DNA from: Xanthobacter sp. NM-25
GTDB lineage: Bacteria; Pseudomonadota; Alphaproteobacteria; Rhizobiales; Xanthobacteraceae
Length of the DNA stretch: 64,000 nucleotides
Direction of reading: 5' to 3'
NCBI RefSeq assembly: GCF_022138605.1
Contig: NZ_JACBFS010000001.1
Span: forward strand, 372,001 to 436,000
Shown here: positions 46,748 to 55,672 of the stretch, piece after piece
Numbering within the stretch: the stretch's first letter is position 1
How the letters are laid out: each line of letters starts with the position of its first letter
Translations under genes and position numbers: made by a program
Notes under the pieces: generated by a model
Told to the model about the DNA's origin: nothing
The model's input: the letters and a program-made list of their open reading frames with translations, nothing else
Databases searched by the model: none

Positions 46748-47713
46748 ATGCATGTGCGGCGTTGGCGCGGCTGGTCCCTGCCGGAATCGGCAGCGACCCC
46801 GGAGGCGCTCTATCTATCCCGGCGCGATCTCATGGCCACGGGAACCGCCCTTCTCGGCGCGGCGACCCTCGCCGGCGGTGCGGCCCACGCCGCGGGCGCC
46901 CCCTCCGCAGACGGGGCGGCTCTTTACCCCGCGCAGCGCAATCCGAAATTCACCCTCGATCGTCCGCTGACGCCGGAGGCGCGCGCGTCAACGGTCAATA
47001 ATTACTACGAATTCAGCTACGCGAAGAACGTCGCCCCCGCCATGGGCCGCTTTGAGCGGCATCCCTGGCGGATCGTCGTCGATGGCCTCGTGGAGGCACC
47101 CCAGGAGTTCGATTTCGACGATCTTCTGAAGAAGGTGCAATTGGAGGAGCGGCTGTATCGTCACCGCTGCGTCGAGGCCTGGTCCATGGCCATTCCGTGG
47201 ACGGGATTTCCCATGAAGACGTTGGTGGATCTGGCAAAACCCACGAGCGGCGCCCGGTTCATCAAGCTCGAGGCGTTCCGCAACCCGAAGGTTGCGCCGA
47301 ACCAGAAGGACTTCCGTTACCCCTGGCCCTATGTGGAGGGGCTGACCCTGGCCGAGGCGCAGAACGACCTCGCCTTCCTGGTGACCGGGGCCTACGGCAA
47401 GCCCGCCCCCAACCAGTTCGGCGCGCCCCTGCGGCTCGCCCTGCCGTGGAAATACGGTTTCAAATCCATCAAGGGCATCGTGCGCTTCACCTTTACCGAC
47501 ACCCAGCCGGTGAGCTTCTGGGAAGAGGTGCAGGGATCGGAATATGGCTTCTGGGCCAATGTGAACCCCAAGGTGCCCCACCCCCGCTGGAGCCAGGCGA
47601 GCGAGGAGGACATCGCCACCGGCGAGCGCCGCCCCACCCTGCTCTACAACGGCTACGGCGAATATGTGGCCGGCCTTTATGCCGGGCGCGAGAAAGAGCG
47701 CATCTGGTTCTAG
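46748..47713 (+). CDS. msrP: Methionine sulfoxide reductase catalytic subunit MsrP
   Basis: A 321-residue molybdopterin enzyme. A Tat signal is present (SRRDLMATG at 24-32). The oxidoreductase domain has YRHRCVEAWSM with the molybdenum ligand C141, and the ending YVAGLYAGREKERIWF is family-typical. MsrP reduces oxidised methionine in periplasmic proteins using electrons from the haem membrane protein MsrQ, whose gene is usually next door but is not present here. The ATG at 46748 begins MHVRRWRGWSLPESAATPEA, as homologues do, with GGAGA six bases upstream; the ATG at 46724 is less likely. Confidence 0.93.
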   Translation: MHVRRWRGWSLPESAATPEALYLSRRDLMATGTALLGAATLAGGAAHAAGAPSADGAALYPAQRNPKFTLDRPLTPEARASTVNNYYEFSYAKNVAPAMGRFERHPWRIVVDGLVEAPQEFDFDDLLKKVQLEERLYRHRCVEAWSMAIPWTGFPMKTLVDLAKPTSGARFIKLEAFRNPKVAPNQKDFRYPWPYVEGLTLAEAQNDLAFLVTGAYGKPAPNQFGAPLRLALPWKYGFKSIKGIVRFTFTDTQPVSFWEEVQGSEYGFWANVNPKVPHPRWSQASEEDIATGERRPTLLYNGYGEYVAGLYAGREKERIWF

Positions 47714-49008
47714 CCTTCCGCCCCGCCGCGGTGCTCGGGCTCGGCATATCCCTGGGGGGCATCCCCCGCCTCGAACGGCGCATCCACAGCAACGAAGGTG
47801 TCCGGATAAAAGCCGTTGAAGCGCGTGCGCAGCGACAGGGAATAGGCGCCCATGTGGCCGATCTCGATCCAATCCCCGGTGTCCACGCTCGCCGGGAGGA
47901 AGAAGGGACGCGAGAGCACATCCACGCTGTCGCAGGTGGCGCCATAGATGCGGAACGGCTCGATGGCCTGCGCCCGCCCCGGGCGCCGCCGCCGGGCGGG
48001 ATCGGGAATATGGCGCACCGGCAGGAGAATCTTGCCGGTCCAGGAGTCTGAAAGCGACGCCCAGATGCCGTCGTTGATGTAGAGGCGTTGGCCCTTCTTC
48101 AACAGAACCCGCACGATGACGGAAAACGCGCGTGCAACGATCACCCGCCCCGGCTCCGCCACCAACGGCATGCCCGAGAAACCATGCCGTTCGACAGCGC
48201 CCATGAGACCGGCGACAATCTCCGGCAAGGAGGGCAGGCTCTGTGGTTGGCCGGCCTCCGCCCGCCGGGGGTCGCGGGCATAGGCGGCGGGAAAGCCACC
48301 GCCCACGTCGAGACCCGCGATAGGAACGCGCGCCGCCTCACGCACCTCGGCCGCCAGGGCCACCGCCCGCTCGTAAGTCCCGGGGTCCTCCACCTGGCTG
48401 CCCACGTGGAAGCACAGGCCGCAGCGCAGACCAACGCCGTGGATCCGCTGCAGCAGCTCCGCCGCATGGCCCGGCGCCGCCCCGAACTTGCGGGAGAGCT
48501 CATAGGCCGCCTCGCCCTTGGTGGCGAGGCGCACGAACAAGGTGAGGTCTTCCGGATCGAGATCCAGCGCCCGCACGATGCGCAGGACCTTGGCCACCTC
48601 GTCCTCGTGATCGAGGGCCATGGTGCGGATGCCATATTGCTCCAATGCCAGCCGGATGTCGGACTGGGCCTTCACCGGGTGCATGTAGAGCAACTCGGCC
48701 CCCGGCGCGGCGGCCCGGGCCGCCGCGAATTCCGCCGGGCTCGCCACATCGAACGCGGCCAGCCCGGCATCGGCCAGGGCATCGAGAACCATGGGCTCGC
48801 CGTTGGTCTTCACGGCATAAGCGGTCTTGCCTGGAAAGGCGGACAGGAAGGCCTGGGCATCGGCCCGCAGCACCGCGGGGCGAAAGCAATAGACCGGATG
48901 ATCCGGCCGCAGCTCCAGCGCCGCAGCGCGGCCGGTGGCGAAGCGGGGCAGCACGGCGGCCGGCTCCGGGCGTTCGTTCCGATCGGCGGCGACGCGAAAT
49001 GGCGGCAT
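47710..49008 (-). CDS. Ornithine/diaminopimelate-type PLP decarboxylase
   Basis: A 432-residue fold-III PLP decarboxylase. K67 in AVKTN forms the Schiff base; HVGSQ (201-205), GGGFP (236-240) and EPGR (285-288) bind PLP; C359-D360 in YGATCDSVDVL is the other-subunit catalytic loop. The CDSxD form fits ornithine (or lysine/ornithine) decarboxylase rather than LysA, which has CESGD. The likely product is putrescine. It overlaps the msrP stop by four bases in convergent layout. A putrescine-type aminotransferase and a suitable aldehyde dehydrogenase lie 4.5 and 8 kb away. Confidence 0.85.
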   Translation of the reverse strand: MPPFRVAADRNERPEPAAVLPRFATGRAAALELRPDHPVYCFRPAVLRADAQAFLSAFPGKTAYAVKTNGEPMVLDALADAGLAAFDVASPAEFAAARAAAPGAELLYMHPVKAQSDIRLALEQYGIRTMALDHEDEVAKVLRIVRALDLDPEDLTLFVRLATKGEAAYELSRKFGAAPGHAAELLQRIHGVGLRCGLCFHVGSQVEDPGTYERAVALAAEVREAARVPIAGLDVGGGFPAAYARDPRRAEAGQPQSLPSLPEIVAGLMGAVERHGFSGMPLVAEPGRVIVARAFSVIVRVLLKKGQRLYINDGIWASLSDSWTGKILLPVRHIPDPARRRRPGRAQAIEPFRIYGATCDSVDVLSRPFFLPASVDTGDWIEIGHMGAYSLSLRTRFNGFYPDTFVAVDAPFEAGDAPQGYAEPEHRGGAEG

Positions 49009-49257
49009 AGGCGGTCCTCACACGTTCCTCGGCAGCGCAGCCAGCCGCTGTGGACTGGTGGCGGCAACCTCCTGACTAGCCCAGCTTTCGGGCAGCGGCG
49101 CGACAGACACCCGCCCCGCTCGACAGGGTGGGCGCCAAGGCGTGACATTTTCTTAAGACCTGTGGCTCCGCTGCGCTTGACCGATCGGTTCGCTCGCCCC
49201 ATCGTCCGCCGGAACGTCCGGCTGGCCCGGCATCGACATCGTTGAGTGGAGAGGACT

Positions 49258-49785
49258 ATGGGTGATCGGACGCGCACTGTGAACGCCACGGCGAAGCGTT
49301 CGGGCTCCGCGCCTGCCGCCAACGGCACCCGGCGCATGGCGCGCTGGGCCGCCGCCGCGACGGCCGCGCTCGCCCTGTGCGCCGTGGCGCCACGCGCCGA
49401 GGCCGCCAACTGGCTGGAAATGAACTTCTGGCTGTCCGGCCCCAACTATACCGGCCAGATTCCCGCCTGCGACGAGCCCTCCGCCCTCAATCTCATCGCT
49501 CAGCGTTTCGCCGAGACGGAGCGCCAGTATTGGTCGTCGAATCTCGCCATCACCGAGTTTTCGCAGCCGAAAGAGATCGCCTTCCGCCCCTGGGGGCCGG
49601 AATATCTGCCGCGCCGCTATTGCAAGGGCACCGTCTACACCAACGACGCCCGCAAGCGCGCCATCTACTATTCCATCGTCGAGGACGGCGGCTTCATCGG
49701 CGCCAGCTGGGGCGTCCAGTGGTGCATCGTCGGCCTTGATCGCAACTATGCCGATGCGCCGTCCTGCAAGATGGCGCAGCCGTGA
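49258..49785 (+). CDS. Secreted cysteine-containing protein of unknown function
   Basis: A 175-residue protein not recognised as a known family. A long basic N-terminus precedes a signal segment (about 33-49, ending PRAEA). The mature part begins NWLEMNFWLSGPNYTG, with cysteines in IPACDEP, RRYCKG, VQWCIVG and PSCKMAQ that could form two disulfides. The ATG at 49258 has GGAG six bases upstream; a GTG four codons earlier is possible. Its TGA overlaps the RNase T2 start (GTGA), so the two are coupled and may act together in the periplasm. Confidence 0.72.
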   Translation: MGDRTRTVNATAKRSGSAPAANGTRRMARWAAAATAALALCAVAPRAEAANWLEMNFWLSGPNYTGQIPACDEPSALNLIAQRFAETERQYWSSNLAITEFSQPKEIAFRPWGPEYLPRRYCKGTVYTNDARKRAIYYSIVEDGGFIGASWGVQWCIVGLDRNYADAPSCKMAQP

Positions 49786-50585
49786 GGCTATGGTCGGCGT
49801 GGCGCCGGGCCGCCGCTGAGCGCGCAGGCGCGCCCGCGGCCCCGATACCACAGGCCTGCCGCGTCCCAAGCCTCGTTCCAAGCCTCGTTCCAGCACGGCG
49901 TCGCTCCGTACCCTTCTGGCGGACGCTGCGCACGGTCGTCCTGGCGTTGGCGACGACGCTTGCACCAGGCATCACCACTCTCGCGCACGCCCAGTCGAAC
50001 ACGCCGGGCGCGTTCGACTTCTATGTGCTCTCCTTGAGCTGGTCGCCCACCTATTGTGAGTCGCGGGGCAGCCGTGCCGCCAACGAGGCGCAATGCGCGG
50101 CGGCCCGGCCCTACGCCTTTGTGGTGCATGGCCTGTGGCCGCAATATGAGCAGGGCGCCCCGCAATATTGCCAGGTTCCGCCGCCCTACGTGCCCAACCC
50201 TCTGGTGCGGTCGATGCTGGACATCATGCCGAGCCGGGGCCTCGTCATTCACGAATGGAAGAAGCACGGCACCTGCTCCGGTCTCGATGCCGGCGGCTAT
50301 TTCAACGCCATCCGCGCCGCCCGCGCCAAGGTGACGATCCCCGCCGAATTCACCCATCTCGACGACTACCGTATGGTGTCCCCCAGCGCACTGGAGGCCG
50401 CCTTCCGCGCCGCCAACCCGGGGCTGCAACCGGACATGATCGCGGTCGACTGCGACCGGCGTCGGCTGCGTGAGGTACGGATCTGCATGAGCAAGTCGTT
50501 CAGCTTCCGCCCCTGCCCGGAGGTGGACCGGCGCACCTGCCGGCTCGACAAGATGGTGATGCCGCCCGTGCGCGGCGGCCGATGA
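49782..50585 (+). CDS. Ribonuclease T2 family protein
   Basis: A 267-residue secreted RNase T2. A long N-terminus with a hydrophobic signal (about 48-70, AHAQ) precedes the domain. Active-site motif CAS-I is FVVHGLWPQ (H116) and CAS-II is HEWKKHGTC (E158, H162), all catalytic residues present, so it should cleave RNA in the periplasm or outside the cell. Cysteines are placed as in bacterial T2 enzymes. The GTG start at 49782 overlaps the preceding stop by four bases; no ATG lies between it and the domain. The N-terminus has a 12-base duplication giving PSLVPSLVP. Confidence 0.9.
   Translation: MRLWSAWRRAAAERAGAPAAPIPQACRVPSLVPSLVPARRRSVPFWRTLRTVVLALATTLAPGITTLAHAQSNTPGAFDFYVLSLSWSPTYCESRGSRAANEAQCAAARPYAFVVHGLWPQYEQGAPQYCQVPPPYVPNPLVRSMLDIMPSRGLVIHEWKKHGTCSGLDAGGYFNAIRAARAKVTIPAEFTHLDDYRMVSPSALEAAFRAANPGLQPDMIAVDCDRRRLREVRICMSKSFSFRPCPEVDRRTCRLDKMVMPPVRGGR
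49866..49889. repeat. 12-base tandem duplication in the RNase T2 gene
   Basis: CCAAGCCTCGTT occurs twice in a row (49866-49877, 49878-49889), in frame, giving a repeated PSLV before the signal segment. Confidence 0.9.
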
Positions 50586-50610
50586 GCCCCGACAGACTGC
50601 GCAGGATTCC

Positions 50611-51459
50611 ATGAATTATCGTCACGCCTTCCACGCGGGCAATCCGGCCGACGTGATGAAGCATGCGCTGCTGGCCCGTGTGCTGGCCTATCTGACCAAG
50701 AAGGATGCCCCCTTCCGCGTGCTGGACACCCACGCCGGCGCCGGCATCTACGACCTCGACGGCGCCAACGCCCAGCGCACCCTGGAGGCCGACAGCGGCA
50801 TCGAAGCGCTGCTGGCCGCGCCGTTGCCGGAGAAGGCCGCGGCGCTGCTCGCCCCCTATCTCGACACGGTGCGGGCCCTGCGCGCCGAGGGGCGCCGCCT
50901 TTATCCCGGCTCGCCGGCGCTGGCGCTGGCGCTGTCCCGGCCGCAGGATCGCTTCCTGTTCTGCGAGCTGCACAAGGAAGAGCGAGCCAAGCTCGAAAAG
51001 CGCATCGGCGACGATGCCCGCGCCAAGATCCTGCCGCAGGACGGCTATCAGGCCCTGTCCGCGCATCTGCCCCCGCGGGAACGGCGCGGCCTGGTGCTGG
51101 TGGATCCCCCCTTCGAGGAGGAGGGCGAATTCCACCGCATGGTGGAAGGGCTGAAGGCCGCCCATGCGCGCTTCGCCACCGGCATCTTCATGCTCTGGTA
51201 TCCCATCAAGAATCTGCGGGCGGTGGACCAGTTCCGCCGCGAGGTGGCCCATCTCGGCATGCCCAAGACGCTGCGGGTGGAGCTGGATTTCGCCGAGGTG
51301 CGCAGCCTCGACACCCTGTCCGGCAGCGGCCTCATCATCGTGAACCCGCCCTTCACCCTGGCCGATGAGGCCCGCACCATCCTCACCGCCATCGCCCCCT
51401 TGATGGCCCGTGACGGCAAGGGCCGCGCCCGCGTCTCCTGGCTCACCGCCGAGCGCTGA
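50611..51459 (+). CDS. rlmJ: 23S rRNA (adenine(2030)-N6)-methyltransferase RlmJ
   Basis: A 282-residue RlmJ. It starts MNYRHAFHAGNPADVMKHAL, with the SAM-binding DTHAGAGIYDL at 39-49 and the catalytic DPPF at 165-168. It methylates A2030 of 23S rRNA during ribosome assembly. Length and blocks match the E. coli enzyme (YhiR). It lies 25 bases after the RNase T2 gene on the same strand. Confidence 0.95.
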   Translation: MNYRHAFHAGNPADVMKHALLARVLAYLTKKDAPFRVLDTHAGAGIYDLDGANAQRTLEADSGIEALLAAPLPEKAAALLAPYLDTVRALRAEGRRLYPGSPALALALSRPQDRFLFCELHKEERAKLEKRIGDDARAKILPQDGYQALSAHLPPRERRGLVLVDPPFEEEGEFHRMVEGLKAAHARFATGIFMLWYPIKNLRAVDQFRREVAHLGMPKTLRVELDFAEVRSLDTLSGSGLIIVNPPFTLADEARTILTAIAPLMARDGKGRARVSWLTAER

Positions 51460-51539
51460 CCGGCCCGCGCTTTTGCCATTCAACCAAAGGCGAAAATGCT
51501 CTAGGCAGAATCGCCCTTCCTCAAGCCGGATGCCCCCAG

Positions 51540-52136
51540 ATGCGCCTGCGCTATTCCCTCACCTCTCCGTTCGCCCGCAAGGCGCGGCTCGCCGCTGCCG
51601 TGCTGGGCCTGCCGCTGGAGCTGGAACTGGCCGACACGCTCAATCCCGACGACACGCTGCGCCGCCAGAACCCGCTCGGCAAGATCCCGACTCTCCTCAC
51701 CGAGGACGGCGACTGCCTCTATGATTCCCGCGTCATCCTGGCCTATCTCGACATGGTGGCCGGCGGCGGCAAGCTGATCCCGCTGGAGCCCAAGGCCCGC
51801 ATCGCCGCCATGAAGGCGGAAGCGCTGGCCGACGGGCTCATGGATGCCGGCGTGCTGGTGCTCTACGAAGGCCGCTTCCGCCCCGAGGAAAAGCACGACG
51901 CCAAGTGGCTCGCCCACCAGCGGGACAAGATGGCCCGCGCGCTCGAGGCCCTGGAAGCGGCGCCGCCCGCCGCCGATGGCCCCATCAGCGCGGCGGACAT
52001 CACGCTGGCCTGCGCCCTCGGCTTCCTGGATTTCCGCTTCGGCGGGGAATGGCGGGCCGCCCATCCCCGGCTGGTGGCCTGGCAGACCGCCTTTGCCGCC
52101 CGCTGTCCGTCCTTCGAAGAGACCGCCCCGCACTGA
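51540..52136 (+). CDS. Glutathione S-transferase family protein
   Basis: A 198-residue GST. The N-terminal domain has LRYSLTSPFARKARLAA with a catalytic-region serine, NPLGKIPTLL (cis-proline) and DSRVILAYLD. The C-terminal domain has ISAADITLACALGFLD with the capping motif. It has only about 30 percent identity by eye to the other GST of the window. It is followed by a strong terminator. Confidence 0.88.
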   Translation: MRLRYSLTSPFARKARLAAAVLGLPLELELADTLNPDDTLRRQNPLGKIPTLLTEDGDCLYDSRVILAYLDMVAGGGKLIPLEPKARIAAMKAEALADGLMDAGVLVLYEGRFRPEEKHDAKWLAHQRDKMARALEALEAAPPAADGPISAADITLACALGFLDFRFGGEWRAAHPRLVAWQTAFAARCPSFEETAPH

Positions 52137-52154
52137 TCGGAGCGCATGAGATGA

Positions 52155-52189
52155 AAAAAGGCCGGCGGAGCAGCTCCGCCGGCCTTTTT
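52155..52189. terminator. Strong bidirectional terminator
   Basis: Arms 52155-52170 and 52174-52189 are perfect reverse complements of 16 bases (including the A/T ends) with a 3-base loop. A T-run follows on both strands. It ends the convergent GST and class III aminotransferase genes. Confidence 0.93.
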
Positions 52190-52207
52190 ATTTGGGTGAT
52201 CGCGGCG

Positions 52208-53623
52208 TCACGCTCCGACGCGGGGCACCGGCACCAGGAGGCCGCGACGCTGCAGCTCCGCATAGGTCAGATCCAGCACCCGCCAGACGATGGCCACCAG
52301 TTCGTCGGCCTCGGCATGGGTGAGGGTGAAGGGTGGAGCCAGGATCATGCCGTCGCGCACGGCACGCATCACCAGCCCCTCGCGGAAGGAGAAATCCCGG
52401 CAGATGAGGCCCACCGTGCCCTCCTCGGCGGCGAAGGCGGCGCGGCTCGCCCTGTCGGGGGTCAGCTCCAGCGCACCGATGAGCCCCACCATGCGCGCCT
52501 CGCCCACCAGGGGGTGATCGGCAAGTTTCAGCCAACGCTCCTGGAGATAGGGGCCGATGTCGAACTTCACCCGCTCGACCAGCTTTTCCTCATGCATGAT
52601 CTTGAGGTTGGCGAGCGCCGCCGCGCAGCCGCCGGGATGGCCGGAATAGGTGTAGCCGTGGTTGAATTCACCGCCGTTGGCGATGAAGCCCTCGGCCACC
52701 TTATCGCCGACGATCACGCCGCCGAGAGGGAAATAGCCGGAGGTGACGCCCTTGGCGAAGGTGAGGAGGTCCGGCTTCACGCCCATGAACTGGCTGCCGA
52801 ACCATTCGCCGGTGCGTCCGAAACCGCAGATGACCTCGTCGCAGACCAGCAGCACGTCGCGCTCCCGGCAGATCTTCTCCACCGCCGGCCAGTAGCTGTC
52901 CGGAGGAATGATCACGCCGCCGGCGCCCTGGATGGGCTCGCCGATGAAAGCGGCCACATTCTCCGGCCCCGCCTCGTCGATGGCGCGGGCCACCTCATTG
53001 GCGGCGAACAGGCCGAATTCGTCCCGGTCCATGGTGCCGCCCTCGGCCCACCAATAGGGCTGCTGCACATGGATGATGTCGGGAATGGGCAGGCCGCCCT
53101 GGGCATGCATGGGCGCCATGCCGCCCAGCGACGCGCCGCCCATGGTGGAGCCGTGATAGGCATTCTTGCGGGAGATGAAGATGGTTTTCTGCGGCCGGCC
53201 CATAGCCGCCCAATAATGCCGCACCAGCCGCAGCACCGTATCCACCGCCTCCGAGCCGCCGGAGGTGAAGAACACCCGGCTCATGCCCTCCGGCGCCACC
53301 CCGGCGATGGCGGCAGCAAGCTCGGCGGCGGCGGGATGGGTGGTTTTGAAGAAGGTGTTGTAATAGTCGAGCTGGCTCAACTGAGTGGCGATGGCCTCGA
53401 CGATCGCCTTGCGGCCGTGGCCGATCTGCGAGCACCACAGGCCGCTCATGCCGTCCAGGATCTTGTTGCCCTCGCTGTCGAAGACATAGGCCCCTTCCGC
53501 CCGGGTAATGACCCGGACCCCTTCGGCATTGAGCGCCTTGGTATCCGAGAACGGGTGCAGATGGTGCGCGGCGTCGAGCGCACGCCAATGGGCTGTCGAG
53601 TTGGACAGGGGGGCCGATGACAC
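52208..53623 (-). CDS. Class III aminotransferase, putrescine-pyruvate (SpuC-like)
   Basis: A 471-residue class III PLP aminotransferase. The PLP lysine is K291 in FAKGVTSGYFPLGG, and CDEVICGFGRTG (261-272) holds the cofactor aspartate D262. GLWCSQIGHGRKAIVEA and LDYYNTFFKTTHPAA match SpuC-type putrescine-pyruvate transaminases more closely than beta-alanine transaminase, but substrate remains an inference. The GTG at 53623 with GGAG upstream gives the family length; a longer open frame upstream has no similarity. With the aldehyde dehydrogenase at 55.7 kb it could take putrescine to 4-aminobutyrate. Confidence 0.88.
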   Translation of the reverse strand: MSSAPLSNSTAHWRALDAAHHLHPFSDTKALNAEGVRVITRAEGAYVFDSEGNKILDGMSGLWCSQIGHGRKAIVEAIATQLSQLDYYNTFFKTTHPAAAELAAAIAGVAPEGMSRVFFTSGGSEAVDTVLRLVRHYWAAMGRPQKTIFISRKNAYHGSTMGGASLGGMAPMHAQGGLPIPDIIHVQQPYWWAEGGTMDRDEFGLFAANEVARAIDEAGPENVAAFIGEPIQGAGGVIIPPDSYWPAVEKICRERDVLLVCDEVICGFGRTGEWFGSQFMGVKPDLLTFAKGVTSGYFPLGGVIVGDKVAEGFIANGGEFNHGYTYSGHPGGCAAALANLKIMHEEKLVERVKFDIGPYLQERWLKLADHPLVGEARMVGLIGALELTPDRASRAAFAAEEGTVGLICRDFSFREGLVMRAVRDGMILAPPFTLTHAEADELVAIVWRVLDLTYAELQRRGLLVPVPRVGA

Positions 53624-53981
53624 GATGGAGGCTCTCCAGAGACGAGCCGCACCGGGCAGACCGGGCCTTGCAAACGCAAATCCCGGCACGCCCACGGCAC
53701 GGAGGGGCGGTATGAAGGATCCGTTCCGCGCCCTGCACCGTTGGAGCGGCAGCGCGCGGCGCAGACCTCCTGCACCTCAGAAGAGGTGAATTCCCATGTC
53801 CCGTCAAGAAAGGTGAAACGGCCGCTGGCCCCGCCCTGAGGCGCCCGTTGCACCCCCGGCTGCCGCCCCGAGAGGGACGCGCTAGCAGATTGGAAAATCA
53901 GAACATCCCTTTACCTTGGTGCAGGCTCGTGCGATGCCTGCCAAGCTCGTCCTTAGCCTTTGTCCGTGAGCGTCCTCTGCC
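53624..53981. other. Intergenic region before the ATP-grasp gene
   Basis: No gene is supported in these 358 bases. They hold the upstream region of the aminotransferase on the minus strand and that of the ATP-grasp gene on the plus strand. I see no clear promoter, palindrome or RNA structure. Base composition falls near 53,895-53,930. Confidence 0.5.
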
Positions 53982-54902
53982 GTGTCCGTCACCGTTCCTT
54001 CCCCCGCGATGGTCCCGCCTGCGGCGCGTGACGGCGCCCCTGCCCTGCCCGTGCGGGTGGTCGTCTTTGGAGGGCACAGCGCCACCTGGAACCAGACCCT
54101 CGCGGCTGGTGGGGTGGCGTGGAGCAAAGTGTCCGGCCTGGTGGACGTGATCACCATCAGAGGTTCGCACCGGCCACTCCCGCCTCCGCGCGACGACCTG
54201 CGCACCGTCGTCTTGCCGGTGATGGAAAGACATCTGCTGGCTTGCCCGCGGGATCAGCATCATGGCTTGCTCCCCCAGCCCCACGCGGTCCGCACCCTGG
54301 CCGACAAGAGCGCGTTTGCGGCCTATGTGATCCGTGAAGGCCTGGAGCGCTACTGCCCGGAAATATTCGCCTCCATCGAGGCCGCCCGGATGCCCTGCAC
54401 CATCAAGCGGCTCGATCTGAATTCCGGTACCGGTGTCGAGATGGCAACCTCGCAGGCGCAGCTGGAGCGCTTTGCCGCGCGCCCGCCGTGGGCGGGCTTT
54501 CCTGTCCTGCTACAGGCCTATGTCCCACATACGCAGGAGTATGTGACGCATGCGGTCTGCCGCGAGGGCCGCATTCTGCTGCATCGAACCTATCGAATGA
54601 CCCTGAAGAAGGACGTCCTCATCCGTCGTCCCAATTGCACGCAGACCTGCCAGTCCGTCACCCTGACGCAGGCGCAACTGTCGATGCTGGAGAGCTTCCT
54701 GCTTCCCCTGCGCTTCAGCGGCCCGTGCAACTTCGACTATGTCATTCGCGAGGATGGCACGGTCTGCGTGTTCGAGATCAACCCTCGGCTCGGAGGGTCG
54801 TTGATGGCGGCACAGAACCAGCAGGACCTGGCGGACACTCTGGCCGCCATTGTCCAACATGCTGAGCCGCTTGTGGAAGTCGACGCACGCCTTGCCATGT
54901 AA
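53982..54902 (+). CDS. Lone ATP-grasp domain enzyme of unknown substrate
   Basis: A 306-residue ATP-grasp protein. A Rossmann-like pre-domain (VRVVVFGGHSATWNQTL near 24-40) precedes LADKSAFAAYV, a lysine-bearing block of the nucleotide-binding region (CTIKRLDLNSGTGVEM), and the metal-binding end VFEINPRLGGSLM. These place it among carboxylate-amine ligases related to PylC and carbamoyl-phosphate synthase. No acceptor peptide or partner enzyme is next to it. The start is uncertain: a GTG at 53982, or an ATG at 54009 without a clear ribosome site. Composition is slightly poorer in G+C than its neighbours. Confidence 0.72.
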   Translation: MSVTVPSPAMVPPAARDGAPALPVRVVVFGGHSATWNQTLAAGGVAWSKVSGLVDVITIRGSHRPLPPPRDDLRTVVLPVMERHLLACPRDQHHGLLPQPHAVRTLADKSAFAAYVIREGLERYCPEIFASIEAARMPCTIKRLDLNSGTGVEMATSQAQLERFAARPPWAGFPVLLQAYVPHTQEYVTHAVCREGRILLHRTYRMTLKKDVLIRRPNCTQTCQSVTLTQAQLSMLESFLLPLRFSGPCNFDYVIREDGTVCVFEINPRLGGSLMAAQNQQDLADTLAAIVQHAEPLVEVDARLAM

Positions 54903-54995
54903 CGCCGGCGCTGCATCTGGCGGTTTCCGAGACCTCCCCGCATGCTCTAGTCTGGCGCGCAGGGATACAGCACCGGAAAAGAAAGGCCGTTCCGC

Positions 54996-55634
54996 ATGGA
55001 ACCGGATTTTTGGCGCACGCGCTGGCTCAATAACCAGATCGGCTTTCACGAAGGCACGCCCAATGCCTTTCTCACCGAACATTTCGACCGCCTCACCCTG
55101 GCGCCGGGCGCGCGGGTGTTCGTGCCCCTGTGCGGCAAGACGCGGGACATCGCCTGGCTGCTCGCGCGCGGCTTCCAGGTGGTCGGCGCGGAGCTGAGCC
55201 CCATTGCGGTGGAGCAGTTGTTCGACGAGCTGGGCGTCCCCCCGGTGGTCACCGCCTCCGGCCCGCTGACCCGCTACAGCGGCCCCGCCATCGACATCTA
55301 TCAGGGCGACATCTTCGACCTCGACCAGGCCACGCTGGGCCCGGTCGACGCCGTCTATGACCGCGCGGCGCTGGTGGCGCTGCCCGAAGCCATGCGCCGG
55401 CGCTATGCCGGGCACCTGGCCGAGATCACCGGTTCGGCCCCGCAGCTGCTGCTGTGCTTCACCTACGACCAGTCATTGGTGCCCGGCCCGCCGTTCTCCG
55501 TGTCACCGGAGGAGACCCACGCCCTCTATGCGGACAGCTACAAGGTCTCGCTTCTGGCCAGTACACCGCTCGCCGGCGGCCTGAAGGGGAAATATGACGC
55601 GCTGGAACACGCCTGGCTCCTCCGCCGCCCCTGA
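54996..55634 (+). CDS. Thiopurine S-methyltransferase (TPMT) family protein
   Basis: A 212-residue SAM methyltransferase. FWRTRWLNNQIGFHEG at the start and VFVPLCGKTRDIAWLLARG (SAM motif I) mark the TPMT family; YDRAALVALP follows. Bacterial members methylate tellurite, selenium or thiol compounds (Tpm) as well as thiopurines; the natural substrate is unknown. It is 93 bases after the ATP-grasp gene on the same strand. Start ATG 54996. Confidence 0.9.
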   Translation: MEPDFWRTRWLNNQIGFHEGTPNAFLTEHFDRLTLAPGARVFVPLCGKTRDIAWLLARGFQVVGAELSPIAVEQLFDELGVPPVVTASGPLTRYSGPAIDIYQGDIFDLDQATLGPVDAVYDRAALVALPEAMRRRYAGHLAEITGSAPQLLLCFTYDQSLVPGPPFSVSPEETHALYADSYKVSLLASTPLAGGLKGKYDALEHAWLLRRP

Positions 55635-55672
55635 ATCTGGCGCGGGCCGCTCCGAAGCGGCCCGCGTGGGTG

